Assembly: GCA_024404755.1 (NCBI GenBank)
Contig: JAKSPN010000004.1
Span: 1-37,877, forward strand
Length of the DNA stretch: 37,877 bases
From: Clostridia bacterium
Lineage (GTDB): Bacteria; Bacillota; Clostridia; Oscillospirales; Acutalibacteraceae
Direction: 5' to 3'
A program made the position numbers and the translations under genes. Positions 14,799-23,688 of the stretch are shown here, in pieces. The notes under the pieces were generated by a model that saw nothing but the letters and a program-made list of their open reading frames with translations, did not search any database and was not told the DNA's origin. How positions within the stretch are numbered: position 1 is the first letter of the stretch; every line of letters starts with the position of its first letter.

Positions 14799-16429
14799 CA
14801 GCCCTCCGCCTCCTTTCGTTTTTTCGCGTTAGCGCGCTTCACGATTTTCAAAACGAACACCAGCACGACAATGCCGAGAATCGTCATAATAATCGGCATA
14901 AACCATCTGGCAAGAACGTCTTTACGGAGTTCCGACCACGCTTTGGAATACCACGTCTTGTTGTTGCAGAGTTTGAACAAGTCGCTGGCCTTTTCGTAAT
15001 CGCCTTTCCAATACGCGGTTTTGCCGAGGCCGAGATACGCGAGGTCATACGTCGCGTCGTAGTCGAGCACGTCACTCCACACCTCGGAAGCGGCGGAATA
15101 CTGACCGTCTTTTTCGAGTTGGATGGCTTTCATAACCGACCGGGCAAACGCCGTTTGTTTATACATAAAGATGGAACGGCTGTTGCTGTCCAGCGCGTAG
15201 ATGTACTCGCCGCTTTGCGCGAGCGCAATCGGGGTTTTCATACCGCCGGCGGAAATATCCGGGCCGCTGAACGCGTAAAGCAGATAGCCCTCGAAGTTGT
15301 ACACGAAGATGTGGTTGCGGTTGTTATCCAGCAGCGCGTAGGTGCCGTAAGTACCGCAGGACACGTCGGTAATCTGGGAAAGGCCCTGATAACTGGCGTC
15401 CTTGTTCATCATCGTATCCAAGATGTCCGCGTCACCGATCGGCGGCATATAGCCATCGCGTTTGAGGATGTCGGAGCCCATCATATTCAGACGGCGGACA
15501 AGTGCGCCCTGCTCCGTACCCTTTTTGGCTTTGATTTCCGCCTGCACCGTCGATTCGTTGCTCGCCGCCAACGTCGAATAGATGAAGCCGGAAGCATCGA
15601 GGTCGATGTTGTTGTAGTTAATCGGAACGAAAGTCTGGATACGTCTCTTTTGCTCGTCGGTATAGATGTATTTCTTCATGAACTTGGTAAACGGGTCGAT
15701 AGTGACCTTACCGGCGGCCAGGAAGCCGTCGAATTTACCTTCGTCGTTGAAGGTCACGATACCTTCGTTGACGTTGGTAGCGACCACGTAGATGCGGTCG
15801 GTACGGTCAACGACCAGTTTCGAGGGAATGTAGCGCTCCACGAACTCTTCGTCAATAATGGAACTGTCCTTAACGCTCGGAGCGCCGATGGTTTTTTCCA
15901 AATTGAGTTTCGCGGCGGCACCGTTGCCCTCGACCGAGAAGCAATAGATGCTGTACGTGCTGGTATCCGTCACGTAAATCTTGCCTTCGTCGGTGACGAA
16001 GATGCCGCAGGGTTTCGAGAACGGCACGAACTTGCCGCCGTCATAATACCCGCGCCAGTCGGATACCAAATTCAGTTGTTCGTCCATTTTGATGAGGGCG
16101 TTATCTTTCTCGGTGTCGCCGTTGGCGGTGAGATAGATAAACCCGTCTTTCGCATAGACGTCAATGACTTTTTTGAGGTCGCCCACACCGAGCGCCACGC
16201 CGTCCACCTTGCGAATCAAGGCGTACGGGTCCGGACACTCAATCGTGTTGCCCCAGCAGTCGTAAGTATACGAGGCAAACGCCGACGTCGGCATATCGAC
16301 CGATGCGGCTGCCCCTTCTTCCGTCGGTGCGGCGGCGGCTACCTGCGCGGCGGGCTCGGCGCAAACCGAAATTCCCGAGCACACAAGCAAGCACAGCGTC
16401 AGCACCAGACAGAGCAAGTGTTTTCTCAT
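14798..16429 (-). CDS. Membrane-anchored NHL-repeat and TPR protein
   Basis: A 543-residue protein; the ATG is preceded by AGAAGGGAG. Residues 1-24 form a signal peptide. Residues of about 85-425 carry NHL-type beta-propeller blades (segments such as PCGIFVTDEGKIYVTDTST, SKLVVDRTDRIYVVAT and IYALDSNSRSIFMYK). Residues of about 430-500 are TPR-like helices (DGQYSAASEVWSDVL, YLGLGKTAYWKGDYEKA). A transmembrane helix near 510-530 is followed by a basic tail. The propeller and TPR would therefore face outside. The predicted role is protein-protein contact or ligand sensing with the transporter; the propeller shows no enzyme motif I can identify. Confidence 0.75.
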   Translation of the reverse strand: MRKHLLCLVLTLCLLVCSGISVCAEPAAQVAAAAPTEEGAAASVDMPTSAFASYTYDCWGNTIECPDPYALIRKVDGVALGVGDLKKVIDVYAKDGFIYLTANGDTEKDNALIKMDEQLNLVSDWRGYYDGGKFVPFSKPCGIFVTDEGKIYVTDTSTYSIYCFSVEGNGAAAKLNLEKTIGAPSVKDSSIIDEEFVERYIPSKLVVDRTDRIYVVATNVNEGIVTFNDEGKFDGFLAAGKVTIDPFTKFMKKYIYTDEQKRRIQTFVPINYNNIDLDASGFIYSTLAASNESTVQAEIKAKKGTEQGALVRRLNMMGSDILKRDGYMPPIGDADILDTMMNKDASYQGLSQITDVSCGTYGTYALLDNNRNHIFVYNFEGYLLYAFSGPDISAGGMKTPIALAQSGEYIYALDSNSRSIFMYKQTAFARSVMKAIQLEKDGQYSAASEVWSDVLDYDATYDLAYLGLGKTAYWKGDYEKASDLFKLCNNKTWYSKAWSELRKDVLARWFMPIIMTILGIVVLVFVLKIVKRANAKKRKEAEG

Positions 16430-16466
16430 AGTTGTTTTCTCCCTTCTGCGGAATTTGACGACGTTC

Positions 16467-17435
16467 TTACTCTTTGATACCGGAGGATGCCATGGTGTCG
16501 AGAACCTGGCTTTGGGTCGCGATGAACAGGATAATCGGCACGCTCATCAGCAGAACGCTGATAGCGCCGGCCACGCCCGCGCGGGCAAGACCGCCTTGCG
16601 AAATCTGTTGCAATGCGAACGCGAGGGGTTTGATTTCCTCGGTACGGATGAGAACGCCGCCCGTGTTGTTCCACAGGTCGGTTGCCGAGAAGATAATCAG
16701 CGTCAACCAAGCGGGTTTAACGTTGGGCATAACGATGGTGAAGAAGATTTTCAGCTCGCCGGCACCGTCGATACGGGCGGCTTCGAGCATGGCGTTGTGG
16801 ATGCTGGACATGAACTGTTTCATAAGGAACAAGCCCATGGAAGCGCCGATGGCCGGGAAGACCAGCGCCCAGTAGGTATCCACGAGGTGCAAACGGGACA
16901 TGATGATGAAGTTCGGGATGGAGGTGACGTTCGGAGTGAACAACAACGCCACAACGACCAAGCTGAAGAACGCATTCTGTCCTTTGAAGTGGATTTTTTC
17001 CAGCGAGTACGCCGCCATCGAGGCGAAAATCACGTGAAGTCCCGTGCCGACGATCGTTATAAATAATGTATTAAAGAAATAACGGGAGAACGGCACGTAG
17101 GAGTTACTCATCGCAATAGACAAGTTTTGGAAGTTGTCGAACGTCGGGTTGTTCACGAAGAAACGCGGCGGATAGAGGAACAACTCGTCGTACGGCTTGA
17201 AGGCGTTACAGATAACGTAAATCATCGGCACCGCCATAATGCAGCAGAACAAAATCAGGAAAATAATAGCCAAGATGTCGCCCTGCAGGGAACGCATGGA
17301 TTTAACGGCAAAAACGTGCCGCAGGAACCGGCGAATCTTCAAACCCACCTTTTTGAGACCGCCGCCGACCGCTTTGAAGAAGCGGCCAATCGCGTTGAGG
17401 AACGGAATATTTACTTTTTTCTTATTCTTACTCAT
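16467..17435 (-). CDS. Carbohydrate ABC transporter permease, MalG type (pair 1)
   Basis: A 322-residue membrane protein with a long basic N-terminus (about 55 residues) and six helices. The EAA loop reads MLEAARIDGAGELKIFF, typical of CUT1 importers. The ATG at 17435 overlaps the previous permease stop by 4 nt and has GAGGACCGG upstream. It is distinct in sequence from the second MalG-type permease in this operon, so the two pairs are not a recent duplication. Confidence 0.9.
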   Translation of the reverse strand: MSKNKKKVNIPFLNAIGRFFKAVGGGLKKVGLKIRRFLRHVFAVKSMRSLQGDILAIIFLILFCCIMAVPMIYVICNAFKPYDELFLYPPRFFVNNPTFDNFQNLSIAMSNSYVPFSRYFFNTLFITIVGTGLHVIFASMAAYSLEKIHFKGQNAFFSLVVVALLFTPNVTSIPNFIIMSRLHLVDTYWALVFPAIGASMGLFLMKQFMSSIHNAMLEAARIDGAGELKIFFTIVMPNVKPAWLTLIIFSATDLWNNTGGVLIRTEEIKPLAFALQQISQGGLARAGVAGAISVLLMSVPIILFIATQSQVLDTMASSGIKE

Positions 17436-18367
17436 GTTCCGGTCCTCGCAATCAGTTTGTTAATGAGCCAACGCGACACGAGCATCATCAGGAACAGCAC
17501 GGTAGCCATTGCCGAAGCATAACCCAAGTCGAAACGTTGATAACCATAGTCAACCATCAAGTTGACGATGGTGGTGACCGCGTCCTCCGTAGACGGATAA
17601 CCCGCAAGGGCAATCGTCTGCTGGTGGATAGAGAACGCGCTCGTGATGCTCATCGTAGCACCGAACAACAACTGCGGTTTCATCATCGGCAGGGTGACGT
17701 ACCAAAGTTCCTGCCAGCGGTTTTTGAGGCCGTCGATAGCGGCGGCTTCATAGAACTGGGTATCGATGGTACGGAAACCGGCAACGAACGAAAGGAAGCC
17801 GGCGCCCATGGAACCCCACAGCACGCAGATGATGATAACGGTGGAAATGTAGTTCGGGTCGGTCAGCCACTCAATCGGCTTTTCGATAATGCCGAATTCC
17901 GTCAGCGCGCTGTTGATGTAGCCGTACGCGTCACCGGAGAACAGGACGCTGAACACCACGTAGATGGAGCCGGCAATCGTCGGCGAGTAGCAGATAAGGA
18001 CGAAGACCATTCGGATTTTCGAAGAGACTTCGTTGATCATCCAAGCAACCAAGTAAGAGAGGATGTATCCGCCCGGGCCGCAGATGATGGCGAATTTCAG
18101 GGTGTTCTGCAATGCAATCGGGAACACGCTGTCGCGGGTCATCAGCCGGACGTAGTTATCAAACCAAATCCATTTGGTCGGCTGGAAGATGTTGTAGTAG
18201 GTGAAACCGTAAATGATGGAGATGACGACAGGTAAGACGGTGAATACGAGGAAGAACGTCGCATACGGGATTAAAAAGCCGTACGCGACGCGATCCCGTT
18301 TCCAGGTCTGGCGCCAGTCACTCATCAACGGCGACTTTCCATTTTTCATAGCTTTTTCATCCCTCAT
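17432..18367 (-). CDS. Carbohydrate ABC transporter permease, MalF type (pair 1)
   Basis: A 311-residue membrane protein with six helices and the EAA loop FYEAAAIDGLKNRWQELW. The ATG at 18367 overlaps the fusion binding-protein stop (ATGA). An ATG six codons in, at 18349, has the better placed GAGGGATGA site and gives 305 residues. It is part of the first permease pair, directly after the fusion binding protein. Confidence 0.9.
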   Translation of the reverse strand: MRDEKAMKNGKSPLMSDWRQTWKRDRVAYGFLIPYATFFLVFTVLPVVISIIYGFTYYNIFQPTKWIWFDNYVRLMTRDSVFPIALQNTLKFAIICGPGGYILSYLVAWMINEVSSKIRMVFVLICYSPTIAGSIYVVFSVLFSGDAYGYINSALTEFGIIEKPIEWLTDPNYISTVIIICVLWGSMGAGFLSFVAGFRTIDTQFYEAAAIDGLKNRWQELWYVTLPMMKPQLLFGATMSITSAFSIHQQTIALAGYPSTEDAVTTIVNLMVDYGYQRFDLGYASAMATVLFLMMLVSRWLINKLIARTGT

Positions 18368-21300
18368 TCCGTCGGCAAACCGAATTCGGTTCGTTTATCG
18401 TAGATTTCATCCGTAATGATCTGCGCGTATTTGAGAATGGCCTCGCGGGCATCCTCTTTGTTCTCTTTAATGCAGACCGCACGGAAGGCGTTGTTGATGT
18501 GACGCGGCGTGTAGTAACTACCCGGGGTTTCCGGAATGGTCGCCGCATACTGAGATTCCTCGTTCAGCACTTCCAACTCGGTTTTGGACCACGCCAGCGA
18601 GTTGAACGCCTCTTTGTTGGCGGTGGCGTAACGCGCCGCCGTACCGAGCAAGGATTCGAGGTTCTGTGCGTAAGTGGACTGGGTCGGAGTGGAGGTCCAC
18701 CACTTCATGAAGTCCCAACCCGCCATTTTGTTTTCGGCGGCATCCATCAGGATAACGGCCGTGCCGCCGCCTTTGGTGGTTTTGTTCATCGTACCGTCGT
18801 CCTGCATCGTGCCGGGCACGAGAGTCATCTGCCACAAACCTTTCAGTTCGGGGGCGGAGACGGACAGGTTGTTATAGAACGGGAAGTCGGTGAGCAAAAT
18901 CGGGGACTCACCCGTACGGAAACGGGAGAGCATATCGAAGTTGGTCGGCAGACCGTAACTCGTGTAGAAGTTGGTCCAGTACTCGAACGCTTCCACCGCG
19001 TTTTCGCTGTTCATCGCGGAAGCGGTGCGGTCGTCGGTATAGAACGCGCCGCCATGCTGATACAGGAAGATGGCGTAGGTGTTGATACCGTACTGTTCCA
19101 CGTCGGCACCGGTCTTATCGCCGGTTTCCATCAGCACCGACATATTGTTGCTCTGCAAGGTCGGCAGAATGTCGATGAGATCATCCCACGTCCACGGATT
19201 TTCCATCGTGGGCGGTTCGATTTCCAGTTCTTTCAGCACGTCGGTGCGATAGAACATCATCGTGTACAGGAACTGGTCGGGCAAAGCGTACAAACCGTCG
19301 CCGTCACCGTCGTTAAACGTGAACGGGACAATCGCCTGCTCGTAGTCGGTGAAGCGTTCCAGCACTTCCTGCAACTCGTCGGCGGGAACGACCTCACGCA
19401 AGTTGGCGGAAGCGCCGCGCATCGCGTATTCCACCGGCAATTTTGCGGTGGCGTTGAGCAACACGTCCGGACCGTTGCCGGCGGCGACAGACGGCATCAG
19501 CGCGTCCACCGGGACCACCTGCAAATCGACACCGATTTGGCTGCCGGAGGTTTCCTTGGAGTTCGGGGTGTAGTTGGAACGAATCAGTTCGTTGATAATC
19601 GAGGCCTGGTCACGACCGAGCGTCGTCCAAACGGTCAAGGTAGTGGAGGACTCGCCGCCGGTACCGGCAAGACTGTTGTAATCCTCCACGAAAGAGGCAA
19701 CGAACAGCTGCGCTTGGTACCAGATTTTCTGGAAGAAGGTACCGTCCGCTTTCGGCGTATCGTCCGCGGGGCTCGCAATCGAGAGATAGTCGATGTCCAG
19801 CGGGCGGGCCTGGGCGGCGGTCATCACTTCACTCAAAGAAGCGATGTTATCTTTATAGTATTTAAGTTGAGAAGCAATGGTATTGGGTTCTTCGTAAAAT
19901 TCATTCAACTGAATGGAGGTTTTGGTGATGGCGGAAAGAGAACTACCGGAAGAACCGGAAATCGCTTTGATGGACTCGGCGATTTCGTCCAGTTCGCCCG
20001 CCTGCTCTTTCATGCCTTCCAGAACGTCCGGAATGAGCTTTTCAAGTTCGTAGTCACGGTCGGTATCCGGCGTGGAGCTCATAACCATGATGAGTTCGCG
20101 GTAGATATCGTTGAGTTTAGCCACGCTGTTTTCGAGGCGTTCCAACGTCGGGCCGAGGTCACCGAGCGTCACCGCCAGGGACAGTTCGTATTTTTTACCC
20201 GCTTCGAAGTAGAACTTGCAGGCCTCTTCCCCCGCCGACACGGTGTAGATAATCCAACCGTTGTTGTGGGTGAAGTGGATGTCCGCCGCTTCCGCAAACG
20301 GGATTTCACCGTTGATACGCAAAGTGCGGGCGGAGTACAAGTCGCTCGAATAAATCTGGCGGCAGCGCATCCGCAGTTCGTACAGACCGGTCTCTTCCGG
20401 CGTGAACGACCACACAACCTCTTGACCGGCGGTAGACCAGTTGTTACCGCCGATGTAGTTCAGGCGGATTTTACTGCCCTCACGCGGGGCGGTCATCGGC
20501 GAGCTGCGGTCTTCCTGCGGGGTGAGGGTCGCGTCGTTTTTGTAGTCGCAATCCTCGCCTTGAATGACCGGCAGCGTTTTCGCCGCGTTGTTGCCGTTGT
20601 CCGGATGCGCTTTCGCATACTCCGCATACGAAATCATCGGCTGCGGGCAAACGAGCGTAATCGCGTGGAGTTTCACGCTTTCACGCAAGCTGACGAAGGT
20701 CAGCTCTTTGGCACCGTCGAAGTTGAACAGCAGTCCCTCCGAATAGTAGCCGGCGGAATCTTTGAGCGTTTTGGTGAGATAACCGCGCTCTTCAAACGGA
20801 ACGGTCACCTGCGCCGGTTTGATGTCGTTGTTGTTGGCATCCTGCTCGATTTTGCCGTCGTTGCGCCACATACGACTAAGAGTCAAGTCGCGGGCTTCTT
20901 CGTAAGGCAATTTCCCGTCGAGCAACAGCGCGCACTCCACGTCGCGGGTGCGGGTGTCGTCCACGTCATATTCCAGTTTGATTTGATAAAGACCGGCGGG
21001 AATCGACGGAAGCGAAATCTTCGCATACCCCTCTTCCGCAATCGACACGTCGCCGTTCGCTTCTTTCGTGCATTTTCCCGTGGCGGAGTTAAGCGACAAC
21101 GTCACGTCTTTTTTGGCAGAGTTGCCGAGACTCATCGCCTCGTTCTCATTTTCGGCTCCCTCGGACACCAAAAAATCTTTGTAGGTCTGCGCCTGCATCA
21201 GCGCAATAGCGGACGGATCCACCTCTCCCGATTTTTCAGCCGAGACTGCTTCGTTCGGCGGGCTGTTCTGCCCCACCGTCTCCACAGCACTTGCACTCGG

Positions 21301-21414
21301 AGCCGCCGCTAACGTCAGCGTTTCCTCGTTGGCCGCAAGTGCCGGGCAAGCGACGGTCAAAAGCATTGACACCGCCAGCAGCACACAAGCCATTTTCTTA
21401 GTCAGGCTTCGCAA
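18364..21414 (-). CDS. Large extracellular solute-binding protein fused to two CBM-like domains
   Basis: The best start is TTG at 21414: GGGAGG lies 7 nt upstream, and the protein then opens MRSLTKKMACVLLAVSML, a clean signal peptide (cleavage near ALA-AN, or a weak lipobox TVAC). A GTG 13 codons earlier lacks a site. The 1016-residue product has a low-complexity spacer, then two beta-sandwich domains (about 80-250 and 275-415), each closing with YKI- or YEL-type strands and sharing the element DLYxxRxLRINGEIPFAEA or similar. A helical stretch follows (about 415-555), then a CUT1 solute-binding domain (about 570-1016, with TLTVWTTLGRD, GPDVLL and WTWDDLIDILPTLQ). It probably delivers oligosaccharide to permease pair 1; the extra domains may hold polymer. 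Confidence 0.8.
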   Translation of the reverse strand: MRSLTKKMACVLLAVSMLLTVACPALAANEETLTLAAAPSASAVETVGQNSPPNEAVSAEKSGEVDPSAIALMQAQTYKDFLVSEGAENENEAMSLGNSAKKDVTLSLNSATGKCTKEANGDVSIAEEGYAKISLPSIPAGLYQIKLEYDVDDTRTRDVECALLLDGKLPYEEARDLTLSRMWRNDGKIEQDANNNDIKPAQVTVPFEERGYLTKTLKDSAGYYSEGLLFNFDGAKELTFVSLRESVKLHAITLVCPQPMISYAEYAKAHPDNGNNAAKTLPVIQGEDCDYKNDATLTPQEDRSSPMTAPREGSKIRLNYIGGNNWSTAGQEVVWSFTPEETGLYELRMRCRQIYSSDLYSARTLRINGEIPFAEAADIHFTHNNGWIIYTVSAGEEACKFYFEAGKKYELSLAVTLGDLGPTLERLENSVAKLNDIYRELIMVMSSTPDTDRDYELEKLIPDVLEGMKEQAGELDEIAESIKAISGSSGSSLSAITKTSIQLNEFYEEPNTIASQLKYYKDNIASLSEVMTAAQARPLDIDYLSIASPADDTPKADGTFFQKIWYQAQLFVASFVEDYNSLAGTGGESSTTLTVWTTLGRDQASIINELIRSNYTPNSKETSGSQIGVDLQVVPVDALMPSVAAGNGPDVLLNATAKLPVEYAMRGASANLREVVPADELQEVLERFTDYEQAIVPFTFNDGDGDGLYALPDQFLYTMMFYRTDVLKELEIEPPTMENPWTWDDLIDILPTLQSNNMSVLMETGDKTGADVEQYGINTYAIFLYQHGGAFYTDDRTASAMNSENAVEAFEYWTNFYTSYGLPTNFDMLSRFRTGESPILLTDFPFYNNLSVSAPELKGLWQMTLVPGTMQDDGTMNKTTKGGGTAVILMDAAENKMAGWDFMKWWTSTPTQSTYAQNLESLLGTAARYATANKEAFNSLAWSKTELEVLNEESQYAATIPETPGSYYTPRHINNAFRAVCIKENKEDAREAILKYAQIITDEIYDKRTEFGLPTE

Positions 21415-21456
21415 ACTGATTTCCTCCCATCTGTGGTTTTGCAAAACAAACACCGA

Positions 21457-21486
21457 TTTCCACCGCGCAAAAATGCACGGTGGAAA
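21457..21486 (-). terminator. Hairpin between the two binding-protein genes, partial terminator or RNA stabiliser
   Basis: A stem TTTCCACCG / CGGTGGAAA (9 bp, loop about 12 nt) lies 18 nt after the first binding-protein stop, with TCGGTGTTTGTTTT after it on the minus strand. In sugar ABC operons such hairpins keep the binding protein more abundant than the permeases. Confidence 0.6.
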
Positions 21487-21504
21487 CGGATATTTTAGAT
21501 TAAA

Positions 21505-22932
21505 TTAGTCGCCGTTTTGCTCTTTGATTTGAATCCAGTAGGTGCTTTCCTCCATGTAGCTCTCGACTTCCGTCTTGATGGAGTTGATGATGGATTGCGG
21601 CGTACCGGCGTTGTTGCAGATGTTGGTAAACACGTCTTTGAAGTCTTGACGGACGTTCAAGCCGAGTTTATACATGTTGAGCGACTCGGATTTGTTATTG
21701 AGGATAATGTCTTCGTAGACTTCCACCGAGTTCTCGTCGGAGAACAAGCTCTCGGCAGTGGTCGCCACTTGCTCTTCCTGGCTCAACTCCTCATTCGGAG
21801 CATACAGGTCGCAGTACACGCGGAACGCGAGTTCTTCTTTCTCGGCATCGCCGCTGTTGTAGATGAAGTACTCGGTCATACCGCCGAAGGACGCGTCGAC
21901 GTAGTCTTTGCCGTTCGGGCCTTTCGGGAAGTAGGTCAGCGCATAGTCTTCGCCGTTGCCCGCCTCGTTCATCACGTCACGGATGTACTCGATAACCCAC
22001 TCTTCGCACACGAGCATACCGACTTCGCCGTTGCAGAACGCATCGGCGGCTTCCTGCCAGTTTTTGAGGCAGGACATGCACTCGATGGTGTGGTCGGTGT
22101 TGAGCATGGTGTTAAAGGTGTTCAGCGCTTCAAGGGATTTGGCGCTGTCCAGCGTCAGTTTCGGATAGCCCTTCTGGTCGTACTCAACGGCGGTCGCACC
22201 GTTGGCGAGGATGAAGCAGCCCATGAACAGTTCGCAAGTGGTGGTGGACAGACCGTATTGGGTGACGTTGCCGTCCGCATCGACGACAGTCAGTTTCTTC
22301 GCATACTCTTCGAGTTTGTCGAAGTTCCATTGGTCTTTCTTGACCCACACGCTCGGATCTTCGAGGTCGGCTTTTTTGAGGAGCTGGGTGTTGTAGATAA
22401 GGCCGGCGGTCAACGCAGTCTGCTCACGGCAGAACGAGTAAATCTTGTCGCCGAACGTACCGGTTTGCAACACTTGGGTGTCCCAACTGCCGTCGTTCCA
22501 GTCCACACCGACTTTCTCGGCGATGGGCGCGATATCGGCAACGATGTTACCGGCGACCCACTCATCGAGGAAGTAGGGGTAGATCAGCATGATGTCGCCG
22601 AACACGTCGCCCGCCATCGCTTTGGCAACCATGGCATCCCAATAGTCGCTTTGGTCGATTTCGGACTCGAAGGCGATTTTGATGTTGTATTTCTTCTCGA
22701 CCTCGCCGATGCGTTTGATCAGCAGGTCAGTCTCGTCGCTGACACCGGGGGTCAGATCGACGACACGGGGAGTGGCGATGGTGATCGTTTGGCCTTTGCC
22801 GTCAATCACAACGTCGTCGCCGCCCGCTTTGCTGGTACCTTCGCCGGAGCCGCCGTTGTCGCAAGCCGCGAACGAGCAGACCATAAGCGCCAATACCGCA
22901 ATGGTGCACAGAGTTCTCAACAGATGTTTCAT
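21505..22932 (-). CDS. Sugar ABC transporter substrate-binding lipoprotein
   Basis: I place the start at the ATG at 22932 (475 residues), preceded by AAAGGGGAAATTGTT; an open frame extends 41 codons further upstream without a site. The N-terminus MKHLLRTLCTIAVLALMVCSFAAC is a lipoprotein signal (FAAC box) followed by a Gly/Ser-rich tether. The mature part resembles CUT1 family 1 binding proteins: QTITIATPRV near the start, SDYWDAMVAKAMAGD, and a WQEAADAFCNGEVGMLV block where the family often has a substrate-contact segment. It is the first gene of the transport operon, behind a consensus promoter. Which permease pair it serves is unclear, because the operon also encodes a second binding protein. 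Confidence 0.85.
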   Translation of the reverse strand: MKHLLRTLCTIAVLALMVCSFAACDNGGSGEGTSKAGGDDVVIDGKGQTITIATPRVVDLTPGVSDETDLLIKRIGEVEKKYNIKIAFESEIDQSDYWDAMVAKAMAGDVFGDIMLIYPYFLDEWVAGNIVADIAPIAEKVGVDWNDGSWDTQVLQTGTFGDKIYSFCREQTALTAGLIYNTQLLKKADLEDPSVWVKKDQWNFDKLEEYAKKLTVVDADGNVTQYGLSTTTCELFMGCFILANGATAVEYDQKGYPKLTLDSAKSLEALNTFNTMLNTDHTIECMSCLKNWQEAADAFCNGEVGMLVCEEWVIEYIRDVMNEAGNGEDYALTYFPKGPNGKDYVDASFGGMTEYFIYNSGDAEKEELAFRVYCDLYAPNEELSQEEQVATTAESLFSDENSVEVYEDIILNNKSESLNMYKLGLNVRQDFKDVFTNICNNAGTPQSIINSIKTEVESYMEESTYWIQIKEQNGD

Positions 22933-23134
22933 AACAATTTCCCCTTTCAAGTGTGTTACACTCAAAAAATTACCTAAATATATAACTGCGGATGCGCAAA
23001 ATTCCCCTCTGCACAGCCGGACAGTCCGAACGGAAAAACAGGCGCCAATCGACACCTTTCGCGCCGAAATTCGCGTTCCGGCGCGGATTTTTGTACCTTT
23101 TCACAAGAAACTTACGCAAAAGGCACACTTATAT
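22933..23134 (-). promoter_or_regulatory. Long 5' leader of the sugar-transport operon
   Basis: About 200 nt separate the predicted transcription start from the ATG at 22932. The leader can form a CGCGCCG/CGGCGCG stem (about 23055-23085) and an AGTGT/ACACT stem just before the ribosome binding site. I recognise no known riboswitch class and no open reading frame with a good start. Confidence 0.4.
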
Positions 23135-23140
23135 AAACGA

Positions 23141-23169
23141 ATTATACAAAAAAATATCGGAAATGTCAA
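23141..23169 (-). promoter_or_regulatory. Consensus sigma-A promoter of the sugar-transport operon
   Basis: On the minus strand there is TTGACA (23169-23164), a 17-nt spacer and TATAAT (23146-23141), a perfect match to both boxes. Transcription should start near 23134. Confidence 0.9.
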
Positions 23170-23229
23170 CAGAATTCTTACTTTTTTTGTGCAATTTTCT
23201 ATATTTTTTCCGCGTTTCTATATAATAAA

Positions 23230-23254
23230 GGGGTTGTGCAGTTTGCACAACCCC
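23230..23254 (-). terminator. Bidirectional terminator after the dgt-dnaG-rpoD-rrf2 operon
   Basis: A perfect 11-bp stem GGGGTTGTGCA / TGCACAACCCC with a 3-nt loop. On the minus strand it is followed by TTTATTATA, 29 nt past the Rrf2 stop. The plus side has TTTTTC. It insulates the housekeeping operon from the transport-operon promoter. Confidence 0.85.
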
Positions 23255-23282
23255 TTTTTCGTTGTGGATTTTCACGAATTTT

Positions 23283-23678
23283 TCAAATCAAACGGTCGAA
23301 CGTCGTTTCATCCAATTTGTCGGTCACCATCTTGGTGATTTCGTCAAACACCGTCTGGAACGGGCACCGTTCTCCCTCGGCGCACCCGCATTCGTAGTCC
23401 CCGTCGAGGCAACGGCTGAACCGATATTGTCCCTCCACCGCCTCGATCACCTCGCGGAGCGTCACCTCGGTGGCGGGACGGCTCAAAACGTAGCCGCCGT
23501 GCGCGCCTTTATAGGAGTTCACCACGCCTGCCAGCACCAGTTTTTGCATAATTTTCAGCGTAAACCGCGGCGACACGTTGGCGCGTTCGGCAAGCGTTTT
23601 TCCGTCCAAACGGTCGGACGCTTGCGCCAACACCCGCACGAGGCGCACCGCATAGTCCGATTCCAAGTTGATATGCAT
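23283..23678 (-). CDS. Rrf2-family transcriptional regulator with Fe-S-type cysteines
   Basis: I chose the ATG at 23678 (131 residues) because AAGGAG lies 6 nt upstream; the frame extends upstream into rpoD without a site. The N-terminus DYAVRLVRVLAQ leads into a winged helix (LAERANVSPRFTLKIMQKL, then the wing KGAHGGYVLSRP), matching Rrf2. The C-terminal part has CLDGDYECGCAEGERC, a cysteine cluster like the one that binds [2Fe-2S] in IscR-type members. It would sense iron-sulphur status, redox state or nitric oxide. It starts 10 nt after the rpoD stop in the same operon, and no iron-sulphur assembly genes are nearby, so the targets are unknown. Confidence 0.85.
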   Translation of the reverse strand: MHINLESDYAVRLVRVLAQASDRLDGKTLAERANVSPRFTLKIMQKLVLAGVVNSYKGAHGGYVLSRPATEVTLREVIEAVEGQYRFSRCLDGDYECGCAEGERCPFQTVFDEITKMVTDKLDETTFDRLI

Positions 23679-23688
23679 ACCGTTCTCC

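Noticed and set aside
18499-21312. Plus-strand open frame of 937 codons opposite the large binding protein
   Set aside because: Same antisense pattern: no ribosome binding site and no domain, while the minus strand encodes a clear signal peptide and binding-protein domain.
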